Under the pieces are notes generated by a model. It worked only from the letters and a program-made list of their open reading frames with translations, searched no databases and was not told the origin of the DNA. A stretch of 64,000 nucleotides of DNA, from the NCBI GenBank assembly GCA_019637295.1, contig JAHBVX010000009.1:186001-250000 (forward strand). Direction: 5' to 3'. Both the position numbers and the translations under genes were made by a program. Positions 37,925 to 46,231 of this stretch are shown here, piece by piece; position 1 is the first letter of the stretch; every line of letters starts with the position of its first letter. The DNA is from Polyangiaceae bacterium (GTDB taxonomy: Bacteria; Myxococcota_A; Polyangia; Polyangiales; Polyangiaceae).

Positions 37925-39027
37925 TGGCGACGTCCTTCGGCGTGAAGCGACGGGAGCTCGAGCGCGCACTCCTGGCAGCGGAGCAGTCGATTGCGCTACT
38001 CGATCGCTGCCGACCCGAGAACGCTCCAGCCGAGCGAGCACGCCTCCTGCGGGCGCTCGAGCGGGGACGGCCCGCCGACCCCCGTTGGCGCTACGGCCGA
38101 AGCGGGGGGCTGGGCGAGCTCGCGACGGGCCTCGCGCGCCTGAGTGAGAGCGCCGCCCGGGCCGGCCCCTGGGGCGAACTGTACGCCGCGCGCGCTCGAG
38201 AGCTGCTGCTCGAGGCCCGGGCTGCCGAGGTGGTGGGCAAGCCCGAGCTGCGGGATCTTGCCCTGGCCCGATTCCGCGTCGACGACGACCAAGACAGCAG
38301 CGACGCGCTCGCCTGCGCGACGCGTTGGGCTCGGTTGCCCGCGCCCACGCCGTGCACCGCCCGCGTACCCAGTGAAGACGACTCGGATCCGAGCAGTCTG
38401 ATCTCTCGACTGCGCGCCGCGATCGGGCTGCGCCGTCTACCCTTCCGAGTCGTCGTGGTCGACGGGCTAGCGTCCGCGTCGGCTACGGGGGACGGAGTGA
38501 TCGCCGTCCGCGCTGGTGACCGACACGACGAGGTGACCACACGACGCATCGTCCTGCACGAAGTGCTCGGTCACGCGCTCCCACGCTTCGCGGCTCGGCG
38601 GGAGCGCTCGGCGCTGTTCGCGCTCGGAACCGCGGGGGGCTCGGACGACGAGGAGGGGCGCGCGCTGCTCATCGAGGAGCGCGAGGGGTGCCTCGATGAG
38701 GGGCGACGCCGCGAGCTCGGCCTGCGGCACCTGGCCGCGCTCGGCGTCCAGCAGGGGGCGAGCTGGGTCGACACGGCCCGGGCGATGCAGCAGTGGGGCG
38801 CCAGTGTCCAAGAAGCGGTCGACCTGGCCTCGCGAGCTCATCGCGGTGGCGGGCTCGCCCGGGAGGTCGTCTACCTCCCGGCGCTGTTCCGAGTGCGACG
38901 ACTCTTGTCCGATCGTCCGGAACTCGAGCGCTGGCTCGAGCGCGGTCGCATCGCCGTGAGGCTAGTGCCCGCGCTCGAAGCACTGGGCGCGCCCCCCGAG
39001 CTGCTGCACCTGCCCCTGGCGGCTTGA
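37924..39027 (+). CDS. DUF1704 / MATCAP-like metallopeptidase
   Basis: A 367-residue protein. The second half carries H-E-V-L-G-H (212-217), an HExxxH zinc motif, followed by D-D-E-E-G-R-A-L-L-I-E-E (about 241-252), which corresponds to the Glu-Gly block of the DUF1704 family. That family includes the animal tubulin carboxypeptidases MATCAP1/2; bacterial substrates are unknown. The N-terminal half is helical. It is translationally coupled to the PIN-PhoH gene and is followed by the TonB-dependent receptor after 57 bases. Confidence 0.72.
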   Translation: MATSFGVKRRELERALLAAEQSIALLDRCRPENAPAERARLLRALERGRPADPRWRYGRSGGLGELATGLARLSESAARAGPWGELYAARARELLLEARAAEVVGKPELRDLALARFRVDDDQDSSDALACATRWARLPAPTPCTARVPSEDDSDPSSLISRLRAAIGLRRLPFRVVVVDGLASASATGDGVIAVRAGDRHDEVTTRRIVLHEVLGHALPRFAARRERSALFALGTAGGSDDEEGRALLIEEREGCLDEGRRRELGLRHLAALGVQQGASWVDTARAMQQWGASVQEAVDLASRAHRGGGLAREVVYLPALFRVRRLLSDRPELERWLERGRIAVRLVPALEALGAPPELLHLPLAA

Positions 39028-39084
39028 GCGTCACTCTCGGGATTGCGATTCGCGAGGCGAGGTACTACCAGAGGCAATCGCGAC

Positions 39085-41838
39085 ATGCGCTTCCGCTCCT
39101 CGCCCTTCGTCGTGGCGGCAACGCTGGCCGCGTCGCCAGCGGCCGTCGCCCAGACAGGTGATGGCGACACGGGCTCGGTGCCGCGCGGTGGCCCGGGCGC
39201 CGTGGTGCGCCCAGCCGCGCCCGCCGCGCCGAAGGCGGTGGTGAAGATGCCCGAGCTGGTGCGCTTCGTCGAGGCGCCATACCCGGCCGCTGCTGCGAGC
39301 GCGGGCGTACAGGGGGACGTCATCCTGCGCTTGACCATCGACGTCGAGGGTCGTGTCACCCAGGTGGAGGTGGTGGAGCCGGCGGGGCACGGTTTCGACG
39401 AGGCAGCGCGCGAGGCGGCCCGTCGCTTCGAGTTCCAACCGGCCACCCGCGACGGCAAGCCGATCGCTGCCAAGATCTTGTACAAGTACTCGTTCACGCT
39501 CAAGGCGGCGCCGCCGCCGAAGGACGCACCCAAGAGCAAGCCGAGCGTCGGCAATCTCGGCGGCGTCCTGCGCATCGCCGACACGAACTCGCCGCTCGCC
39601 GGCGCGGAGGTGGTGGTGGTCCTTCCGGACGGCACGGAGCGACGCGTGCTCACGGACGACGCAGGGCGCTGGGAGCTGCGCGAGCTGGCCCCCGGTCGCT
39701 ATCGGGTGCGCGCGGGCGCTCAGGGCTTTCAGACTCGGGAGGAGGTCGAAGAGATCAGCGCCGGACAGGCGACGGAGGTGACCTACCGGCTGGCCCCCGA
39801 GCTCGAGGAGGGCACCCTCGAGGTCGTGGTGCAGGGCGAGCGCCCGCCGCGGGAGGTCACCCGCCGGACCTTGGAGCGCCGCGAGATCGAGCGGATCCCC
39901 GGCACCAGCGGCGACGCTCTGCGCTCGATCCAGAGCTTGCCCGGCGTCGCGCGACCCCCGGGGCTAGCAGGGCTGCTCATCGTGCGCGGCTCCGCGCCGA
40001 ACGACACCGAGACCTTCGTGGACGGCACCACCGTACCGTTGATCTATCACTTTGGCGGCCTCTCGAGCGTGGTGCCGACCGAGCTGCTCGATCGCATCGA
40101 CTTCTACCCGGGCAATTTCAGCGCTCGGTACGGCCGCGTGCAGGGCGGCATCGTGGACGTGGGGCTGCGCAAGCCCAACACGCGTTGCACTGGCCCCTAC
40201 GGCAAGCCCTCGGAAGAGACGGGCTGCTATCACGGGCTCGCGCAGGTCGATCTCATCGATGCCCGCGTGCTGGCCCAGGGACCCATCCCGGGGCTCCCCA
40301 AGTGGAGCTTCGCGGTCGGAGGGCGCCGCAGCTGGATCGATGCGTGGCTCAAGCCCGTGCTCGAGGAGTCCGGCGCCGGTGTGACGACCGCGCCCGTTTA
40401 CTACGACTACCAAGCCATCGCCGAGCACGAGCCCACGCCCAAGTCGCGCCTGAGCTTGCGGGGCTTCGGCTCCGACGATCGGCTCGAGATCCTGATCCGC
40501 GACCCCGTGGCGGAGGATCCGGCGTTCGGCGGCAACATCCGCTTCCGCACCGCCTTCCACCAAGGTCAGGCCCTGTACACCGGCGAGCTGTCTCCGGACG
40601 TGGACTTCTCGTCGATGGCGGGATTTCAGTACGGCCTCATCCGGTTCTCGCTCGGCAACTTCCTGTTCGACCTGGACATCTACGCGGTCACGCTGCGCAA
40701 CGAGCTCGGCTTCAAGCTGGGCAAAGGGTTCAAGCTCAACGCCGGGATGGACTTCTTGACTGGGCCCGCGGAGGTCACCGTGCGCGCGCCGCCGCCGCCG
40801 CGGCCGGGGGAGCCGAGCCCCGGTCCCTTCGCCTCCCGTCCGGTGCTCGAGACGCAGCAGCAGATCATGCTCTACCGCCCGGCCTGGTACCTGGAGGGAG
40901 AGTGGACGCCCACTGCTCGGCTGCGGGTAGTCCCGGGGGTACGGCTCGACTATGCGCGTGACTCCGGTCATGCGGACGTGAGCCCGCGCTTCAACGCGCG
41001 CTACGATCTGGTGTCCCCCACGGACGGCGACGAAGAAGCTGCCTCCAGCGCAGCAGGCCGCCGCCGCATGCGCACGACGGTGAAGGGCGGCGTGGGCGTC
41101 TACCACCAGCCGCCGGAGTTCCAGCAGACCGACGAGGTCTTCGGCACGCCCGGCATCCGCTCCAACCGAGCGATTCACTACTCGGTCGGTGTGGAGCAGG
41201 AGCTGACGCGTCACGTCGAGCTGAGCGTCGAGGGCTTCTACAAGGATCTCGACAATCAGGTGTCCCGCGCTCCCAACGATCGCGGCGCGTTCACCTACAA
41301 CAACGAGGGGCTCGGCTCGGTCCACGGCCTGGAGACGCTGCTGAAGTACAAGCCCGACTCGCGCTTCTTCGGTTGGCTGGCGTACACTTTGTCACGCAGC
41401 GTGCGGCAAGATGGCCCCGACGATCCCGAGTACTTGTTCCAGTTCGACCAGACCCACAACTTGATCATGCTCGGCAGCTACCGGCTCGGGCGCGGGTGGG
41501 AGTTCGGCGCGCGCTTCCGCATCGTGTCCGGGCCGCTCGCGACGCCCGTGCTTCGCGCGCCCGCGTTGCCGGCGCTGTTCTCCGCGGACGCCGGCGCTTA
41601 CACGCCGCTACAAGGTGAGCCCTACAGCGAGAGGTTGCCGTTGTTCCACCAGCTCGACCTACGGGTGGACAAGCGCTGGCAGTTCCAAGACTGGCGCCTG
41701 AGCGCCTACCTCGACGTGCAGAACGCCTACAACAATCAGGCGGTCGAGGCGCTGGTGTACAACTACAACTTCAGCCAAGAGACCTATCAGACGGGCCTGC
41801 CCCTCATCCCCAGCGTGGGCCTCCGAGGTGAGTTTTGA
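39085..41838 (+). CDS. TonB-dependent outer-membrane receptor with fused TonB C-terminal domain
   Basis: A 917-residue exported protein (ATG at 39085; signal ending A-V-A-Q). Domain order: a TonB C-terminal-like domain (about 50-145: A-P-Y-P-A-A-A-A-S-A-G-V-Q-G-D-V through F-E-F-Q-P-A), a carboxypeptidase-regulatory-like beta sandwich (about 160-245), the plug (R-S-I-Q-S-L-P-G-V-A-R-P, then F-Y-P-G-N-F-S-A-R-Y-G) and a 22-strand barrel ending in aromatic-rich strands and a final Phe. Outer-membrane transport driven by TonB is the known role; the fused TonB domain is unusual outside this group. It overlaps the next lipoprotein gene. Confidence 0.92.
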   Translation: MRFRSSPFVVAATLAASPAAVAQTGDGDTGSVPRGGPGAVVRPAAPAAPKAVVKMPELVRFVEAPYPAAAASAGVQGDVILRLTIDVEGRVTQVEVVEPAGHGFDEAAREAARRFEFQPATRDGKPIAAKILYKYSFTLKAAPPPKDAPKSKPSVGNLGGVLRIADTNSPLAGAEVVVVLPDGTERRVLTDDAGRWELRELAPGRYRVRAGAQGFQTREEVEEISAGQATEVTYRLAPELEEGTLEVVVQGERPPREVTRRTLERREIERIPGTSGDALRSIQSLPGVARPPGLAGLLIVRGSAPNDTETFVDGTTVPLIYHFGGLSSVVPTELLDRIDFYPGNFSARYGRVQGGIVDVGLRKPNTRCTGPYGKPSEETGCYHGLAQVDLIDARVLAQGPIPGLPKWSFAVGGRRSWIDAWLKPVLEESGAGVTTAPVYYDYQAIAEHEPTPKSRLSLRGFGSDDRLEILIRDPVAEDPAFGGNIRFRTAFHQGQALYTGELSPDVDFSSMAGFQYGLIRFSLGNFLFDLDIYAVTLRNELGFKLGKGFKLNAGMDFLTGPAEVTVRAPPPPRPGEPSPGPFASRPVLETQQQIMLYRPAWYLEGEWTPTARLRVVPGVRLDYARDSGHADVSPRFNARYDLVSPTDGDEEAASSAAGRRRMRTTVKGGVGVYHQPPEFQQTDEVFGTPGIRSNRAIHYSVGVEQELTRHVELSVEGFYKDLDNQVSRAPNDRGAFTYNNEGLGSVHGLETLLKYKPDSRFFGWLAYTLSRSVRQDGPDDPEYLFQFDQTHNLIMLGSYRLGRGWEFGARFRIVSGPLATPVLRAPALPALFSADAGAYTPLQGEPYSERLPLFHQLDLRVDKRWQFQDWRLSAYLDVQNAYNNQAVEALVYNYNFSQETYQTGLPLIPSVGLRGEF

Positions 41839-42863
41839 TCACGCGCCGTACTCTTGCCTGTGCCTCGCTCCTCGCCCTAGTTGGGTGTGGCCCAGAGTTG
41901 GATCGCCCCGGCGAGGTCAAGACGTTGCGCGTGCTCGCCGTCCAGAAGTCCTCGGCCTACGCGAAGCCCGGCGAGACCGTGGAGCTCTCGATGCTGTGGC
42001 ACGATGGTTCCCCGAAGGCGCCGCGGCCGGTCAGCGTGGTGTGGCTGTCGGGTTGCTTCAATCCCCCGGCCGATCTGTACGCTGGCTGCGGTGCCGTGTT
42101 CGCCCAGTCTGCCGCGGGGGGCGGGAGCGGACAGTTTGGCCTGCCGCCGGGGGTCGAGCTCGGCTTCGGGGATCAGTTCGAGTTCACGATGCCTGCCGAC
42201 GTGATTTCTTCCCGCCCTCCACCGGCGGATCCCGCGGTGCCGCCGTACGGTGTGGGCTACGTGTTCTTCGCCGCGTGTGCCGGGGCGCTCGGCCCCGCTG
42301 CGCCCGGGGCGGCGTTCCCCCTCAGCTGCAAGGACGCCGCCGGCAGAGCGCTCGGCTCCGACGACTTCGTGGCTGGCTACTCGGCGACCTACGCGCACGA
42401 CGACTTTCGCAACGCCAACCCGATCATCACGGGGTTCTCCTTCAACGGGGTGTCCGTCGTGCCATCCTGCACGGACGTGGAGTGTCTCTCGGTCGCACCC
42501 GCGGAGCGTGACTGCAGCGCGGGCGAGCCGTGCGTGGAGGCGTGCTCGAAGGATGGGGACGAGGACTGCCCGGGGTTCGAGATCCGGCCGGTCATAGCGC
42601 GCGAGAGCGCCGAAGTGGACGAGATCGCCAAGTCGGCGTACGGCCGCGACATCAGCGAGCAGGTCTGGGTGCGCTACTACACCTCCGGCGGCTCCGTGGA
42701 CAGCGACGCGCGCCTGGTGAACGACGCACAGGCGGGTTGGAACGAGCAGTACGAGACGAAGTATCGTGCGCCCTCGCGCAAGGGCCCCGTGAGCATCTGG
42801 GCCGTCGTTCACGACAACCGAGGTGGCGTCGCCTGGACGCGCCTCGACGTACAGATCCGCTGA
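41835..42863 (+). CDS. Lipoprotein of unknown function, TonB-receptor partner
   Basis: A 342-residue lipoprotein starting at TTG, four bases inside the receptor gene. The signal ends in the lipobox L-A-L-V-G-C (Cys about 18). The first part looks like an Ig-like sandwich; a Cys-rich stretch (C-S-A-G-E-P-C-V-E-A-C-S-K-D-G-D-E-D-C) around 215-235 probably forms disulphides; the end (G-P-V-S-I-W-A-V-V-H-D-N-R-G-G-V) is again sandwich-like. Coupling suggests it is the surface-exposed substrate-binding partner of the receptor. No family recognised. Confidence 0.75.
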   Translation: MITRRTLACASLLALVGCGPELDRPGEVKTLRVLAVQKSSAYAKPGETVELSMLWHDGSPKAPRPVSVVWLSGCFNPPADLYAGCGAVFAQSAAGGGSGQFGLPPGVELGFGDQFEFTMPADVISSRPPPADPAVPPYGVGYVFFAACAGALGPAAPGAAFPLSCKDAAGRALGSDDFVAGYSATYAHDDFRNANPIITGFSFNGVSVVPSCTDVECLSVAPAERDCSAGEPCVEACSKDGDEDCPGFEIRPVIARESAEVDEIAKSAYGRDISEQVWVRYYTSGGSVDSDARLVNDAQAGWNEQYETKYRAPSRKGPVSIWAVVHDNRGGVAWTRLDVQIR

Positions 42864-42866
42864 GCG

Positions 42867-43451
42867 CTACTGGCAGAGGGGGTGAGCGTAGCAGTCCGGG
42901 CAGCTGCACCCTTCCTCGTACGGATCGCATTTGCCGTCGTTGAAACAATACTTGGTGTTGTTGCAGTCAGGATCGCCCCAGCAGGCGGGACAGACGCAGT
43001 CCGACAGCGGGTAGAAGCTGGTCGGGTGCAGGCAGAAGTAGGGATCGCAGCCCAGGCACCGGCAGGCGGCCGCGCTGGGCTCCCAGCACGCGGGATCCTT
43101 GGCCACGTCGGCGCAGGCGAACGGGGGAGCACCGCCGCTGCCGGTGGCTCCCGTCCCGCCGGAGGAGCTGCCGCCCGAGGAAGCCGCCCCGGTGGCGCCA
43201 GAGCCTGCTGCTGCTGACGCCCCCGCGGCCCCACCCCCGCCCGGAGTTCCCGCGCTGCCGCCGGTCGGCGCGCCACCGCTCGAGCTTGCGCCGGTCCCCG
43301 TCGCGGCGGCGCCGCCGCTGGCGCAGGAGGCGCCGCAGCCACCAATCGCGACCGGGGTGGCGCCGCCCTTTCCCGAGGATTCCTGCAGCGGATCCAGATC
43401 GAACGAGCAAGCGGCCAGCGGCAGGCCGAGGATCCACCAGCGCAGTCTCAT
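42867..43451 (-). CDS. Cys-rich lipoprotein with Gly/Ala/Ser linker
   Basis: A 194-residue protein from the ATG at 43451. The lipobox is L-P-L-A-A-C (Cys about 15). Residues about 40-110 are low-complexity Gly/Ser/Ala/Thr, a flexible tether. The C-terminal 85 residues hold about 20 cysteines in repeated units of the form C-x-C-x-x-C-x(3-5)-C: C-R-C-L-G-C, C-V-C-P-A-C and C-S-C-P-D-C. Such units are common in lipoproteins of this phylum and may bind metal or form a disulphide knot. It is convergent with the previous gene and divergent from the next kinase. Confidence 0.75.
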   Translation of the reverse strand: MRLRWWILGLPLAACSFDLDPLQESSGKGGATPVAIGGCGASCASGGAAATGTGASSSGGAPTGGSAGTPGGGGAAGASAAAGSGATGAASSGGSSSGGTGATGSGGAPPFACADVAKDPACWEPSAAACRCLGCDPYFCLHPTSFYPLSDCVCPACWGDPDCNNTKYCFNDGKCDPYEEGCSCPDCYAHPLCQ

Positions 43452-43545
43452 GCCTGGCCCGAGCCTACCACAGCGGCAGCGGAATTCGACCCGCGGGCCG
43501 ACTCCGGGATCCCGAACCGCCCTCAGGCGCGATAAGCTTCCACTC

Positions 43546-45207
43546 GTGCAGGACTCCGTCGCGCGACGCAGTCGAGCCCGACCTTTTCCCAAGACTCTGG
43601 GCCGATACGAGCTGCTCCTGCCCATCGCCAGCGGTGGGATGGCGACGGTCTATCTCGCGCGGGCCACCGGCATGGCGGGCTTCGAGCGAGAGGTGGCGCT
43701 CAAGCTGACCCACGAGCACTTGAGGGATGAGCCCGCCTTCACGACGGCCCTCATCGACGAGGCGCGGTTCGCCGGTCGCATTCGCCACTCGAACGTCGTC
43801 TCGGTGCTCGACGTGTCGGACTGCCCGCAGGGCGTGTTCATCGTGATGGACTATGTGGAGGGCGACTCACTCGCTGGCATCGTCGCCACCCTCACGGCTC
43901 AGCGGCGCCAGGTTCCGCTCGACGTCTCGCTGAAGATCCTGGATGACGTGCTGGCAGGGCTGCACGCGGCGCACGAGCTGAAGGACTCTGCTGGCCGGGC
44001 GCTCCACCTCGTGCATCGCGACGTCACGCCTCACAACGTGCTGCTCGGACTCGACGGCGTCGCGCGTCTGACCGACTTCGGCGTCGCGACTGCGGCGCGC
44101 CGAATGACCAAGACCCAGACCGGGCTCGTCAAAGGCAAGCTCACGTACATGTCCCCGGAGCAAGTGCGCGCGCAACCGCTCGATCGCACCTGTGACGTCT
44201 GGGCTGCGGGCGTCATCGCGTGGGAGCTGCTCAGCGGCCGACGCCTGTACGACGGCCTGGGCGAGGCCGCGGTCTTGCTCAAGGTCTCGCGTGAGACTCC
44301 GCCGCCGCTGCACCACATCCGCCAGGATCTGCCGCCAACCCTCACCCGCGCGGTGATGCGAGCGCTCGCCTTCGCCCCCGCGGATCGCTACCCGACCGCG
44401 GAGGCGTTTGGCGACGCCCTCGCTCGAGCGGCCCGCAGCGATGGTGTTCACGTCGCGGACGTCAGGGCCGTGAAGAGCGTCGTGCAACCCATCGTCGAGC
44501 CCATGCTCGAGAAGCGGCGCGCCAAGCTGAAGCAGCTGCTCGGCGCGGTCGACACGGAGGTGCTCCAGCGGCCGGAGCTGCCGCCGTCGCGCCCGTCCGT
44601 CCCCGAGCTGCCCAGGCAGAACACCGCCTCGAGCACCGGGGCGGACGAGTCCTCGGTGATCACCGAGTCCGACCCCGGTCGGCCCGGCGGTGGCGCTGTG
44701 ACCACCTCCGCGGCAGCAGCTACGGGGATCACCGTGTACAGCGGACCGAAGGGTCTGCGCCCAGAACACACCGCGACCTACGGCGCGGCCATGGAGCTGC
44801 CGGAGGGTGCGCTGCGCCCGAGCCAAGTGCCGCGCTCCATCGCGGCGGCCTCCGACAAGCCGTGGTTCTGGGTCGCGGTGTTCACCCCGCTGGTGCTGCT
44901 CGCGCTGACCTGGTTGGTCTTTGCGCTCAGGCCGTCCGCCGGCGCCTCGACCTCGGCGGTCACCGCGGCTCCGGCGGGCGAGCAGCCAGCCGCTCCCCCG
45001 GCGGTCGCCCTGGACGCCGAGGGCGCGACGGACAAGGAAGAGCCCATCGATCTCGAGAGCCTGCCGCCCGAGCAGAGCGCCGCCCCGCCGGCGACCAAGG
45101 CGGGTACTTGGTCCCCGCCGCGGCGTCCGGCCAAGGCGCAGCCCACGGCTACGGCCGAGCCTACGATCACTCCGCAGCCCAACCCGTATCCCACGCGCAG
45201 GCCCTGA
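43546..45207 (+). CDS. Ser/Thr protein kinase with single membrane helix
   Basis: A 553-residue kinase from the GTG at 43546; the frame is open back to 43099, but that part lies over the Cys-rich lipoprotein gene. The kinase domain (about 20-300) has A-S-G-G-M-A-T-V-Y, the ATP lysine in V-A-L-K-L, H-R-D-V-T-P-H-N-V-L-L with the catalytic Asp, and D-F-G-V. The H-R-D-V-T-P variant, with Thr where most kinases have Lys, is typical of a large myxobacterial kinase group. One transmembrane helix near 445-470 is followed by a Pro/Ala-rich periplasmic tail. It is convergent with a TPR membrane protein. Confidence 0.92.
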   Translation: MQDSVARRSRARPFPKTLGRYELLLPIASGGMATVYLARATGMAGFEREVALKLTHEHLRDEPAFTTALIDEARFAGRIRHSNVVSVLDVSDCPQGVFIVMDYVEGDSLAGIVATLTAQRRQVPLDVSLKILDDVLAGLHAAHELKDSAGRALHLVHRDVTPHNVLLGLDGVARLTDFGVATAARRMTKTQTGLVKGKLTYMSPEQVRAQPLDRTCDVWAAGVIAWELLSGRRLYDGLGEAAVLLKVSRETPPPLHHIRQDLPPTLTRAVMRALAFAPADRYPTAEAFGDALARAARSDGVHVADVRAVKSVVQPIVEPMLEKRRAKLKQLLGAVDTEVLQRPELPPSRPSVPELPRQNTASSTGADESSVITESDPGRPGGGAVTTSAAAATGITVYSGPKGLRPEHTATYGAAMELPEGALRPSQVPRSIAAASDKPWFWVAVFTPLVLLALTWLVFALRPSAGASTSAVTAAPAGEQPAAPPAVALDAEGATDKEEPIDLESLPPEQSAAPPATKAGTWSPPRRPAKAQPTATAEPTITPQPNPYPTRRP

Positions 45208-45218
45208 ACGGATCGCGC

Positions 45219-46103
45219 TCAGAAGCTTCCGCGCAGCGCGACGCTACCGCCCGAGTCATCCTTGCCGACGATCAGCAGCACGCCGCCGGTAACCGCGAAC
45301 GCGGCGGCGCCGCCCCAGGCGATGTTCGTCCACAGCCGCATGCGCTCGGCTCGCTCCCGCGCCGCGGCGTCGCGATTGCCCGAGGCCTCGTAGTCGTCCC
45401 GCGCGCGCAGCGCCGTAATGCCGAGGGCTACGGCGCCGATGGACAGCGCGCCCGCGGCACCGATGGCCGTCCAGCCGAGCGCACGTTCGGTGCTGCCTCT
45501 GGAGGCTGCGGTCTCGTCGGCAGTCTCGCGAGTGGGCCTGCGGGTCGGTGGTGCGTCGTCCTGGCTACCAGCGGACTCCACCAGCACGACCGCGGTCTCC
45601 CCGGGCATCACGTCGACGCGGCGGACGGCGTAGTCGCCGCCCGGCAGGGTCACGTCGATGCGCCTCCGGCCCGGCTCGAAATAGAAGACGGCGCTGGCGG
45701 CGCGCACGACGAAGGGCTCGGAGCGGATGGTCGAGCCCTCGGGCGCGGCGACCTCGACTCGACCGAGCACGTCGGCGAGCTTGGCCAAGCGGGTGCGCGC
45801 GTCGCTCGCCGCCGCGTCGCTCAGCTTCATCTGCAGTGCTGTCTCGTACGCCGTCGCCGCGAAGGCGCGCTGCTTGGCCAGCTCCCAGGACAGGCCGGCG
45901 TTGTAGAGCGCGTCCGCGTGCGGCGTGAGGCGGTGAGCTTCGTAGAAGGTCTGTGCGGCCTCGGCGTGAGCCCCCAGCTTGAACAGCGCCAGCGCCTCGT
46001 CGAACTTGGTGGCGGCGCGCGGCTTGCCGCTCGCGACCGAGGCGCCGCCGAGCAGCCCCAGGGCGAGGGCACAGCCGAAGCACCAGCGAAGGACGAGTCT
46101 CAT
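45219..46103 (-). CDS. TPR and PEGA-like membrane protein
   Basis: A 294-residue protein with a signal peptide (ending A-S-G-K). Residues about 30-100 are TPR-like helices (F-D-E-A-L-A-L-F-K-L-G-A-H-A-E-A-A). A small beta domain at 110-170 (G-R-R-R-I-D-V-T-L-P-G-G-D-Y-A-V-R-R-V-D-V) resembles PEGA repeats. Two hydrophobic helices close the chain (about 205-230, 260-282). Similar proteins often sit beside kinase genes in myxobacteria. Function unknown; possibly a receptor or cell-wall sensor. Confidence 0.75.
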   Translation of the reverse strand: MRLVLRWCFGCALALGLLGGASVASGKPRAATKFDEALALFKLGAHAEAAQTFYEAHRLTPHADALYNAGLSWELAKQRAFAATAYETALQMKLSDAAASDARTRLAKLADVLGRVEVAAPEGSTIRSEPFVVRAASAVFYFEPGRRRIDVTLPGGDYAVRRVDVMPGETAVVLVESAGSQDDAPPTRRPTRETADETAASRGSTERALGWTAIGAAGALSIGAVALGITALRARDDYEASGNRDAAARERAERMRLWTNIAWGGAAAFAVTGGVLLIVGKDDSGGSVALRGSF

Positions 46104-46231
46104 CGGGACGAAGACGCGGGCGGGCAGGGGCCGCCACAGGTCCCGAGGTATACCCCATCCACGCGCGCGCTGGCACTCCGGGCCGAGCTTCCGCGCTCGA
46201 CCCGACGCAGGACCCGTGGTTAGTTTGTCCC

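Noticed and set aside
43099-43545. Upstream extension of the kinase reading frame
   Set aside because: It is Pro/Ala-rich antisense of the Gly/Ala linker of the Cys-rich lipoprotein; the kinase fold begins soon after the GTG at 43546.
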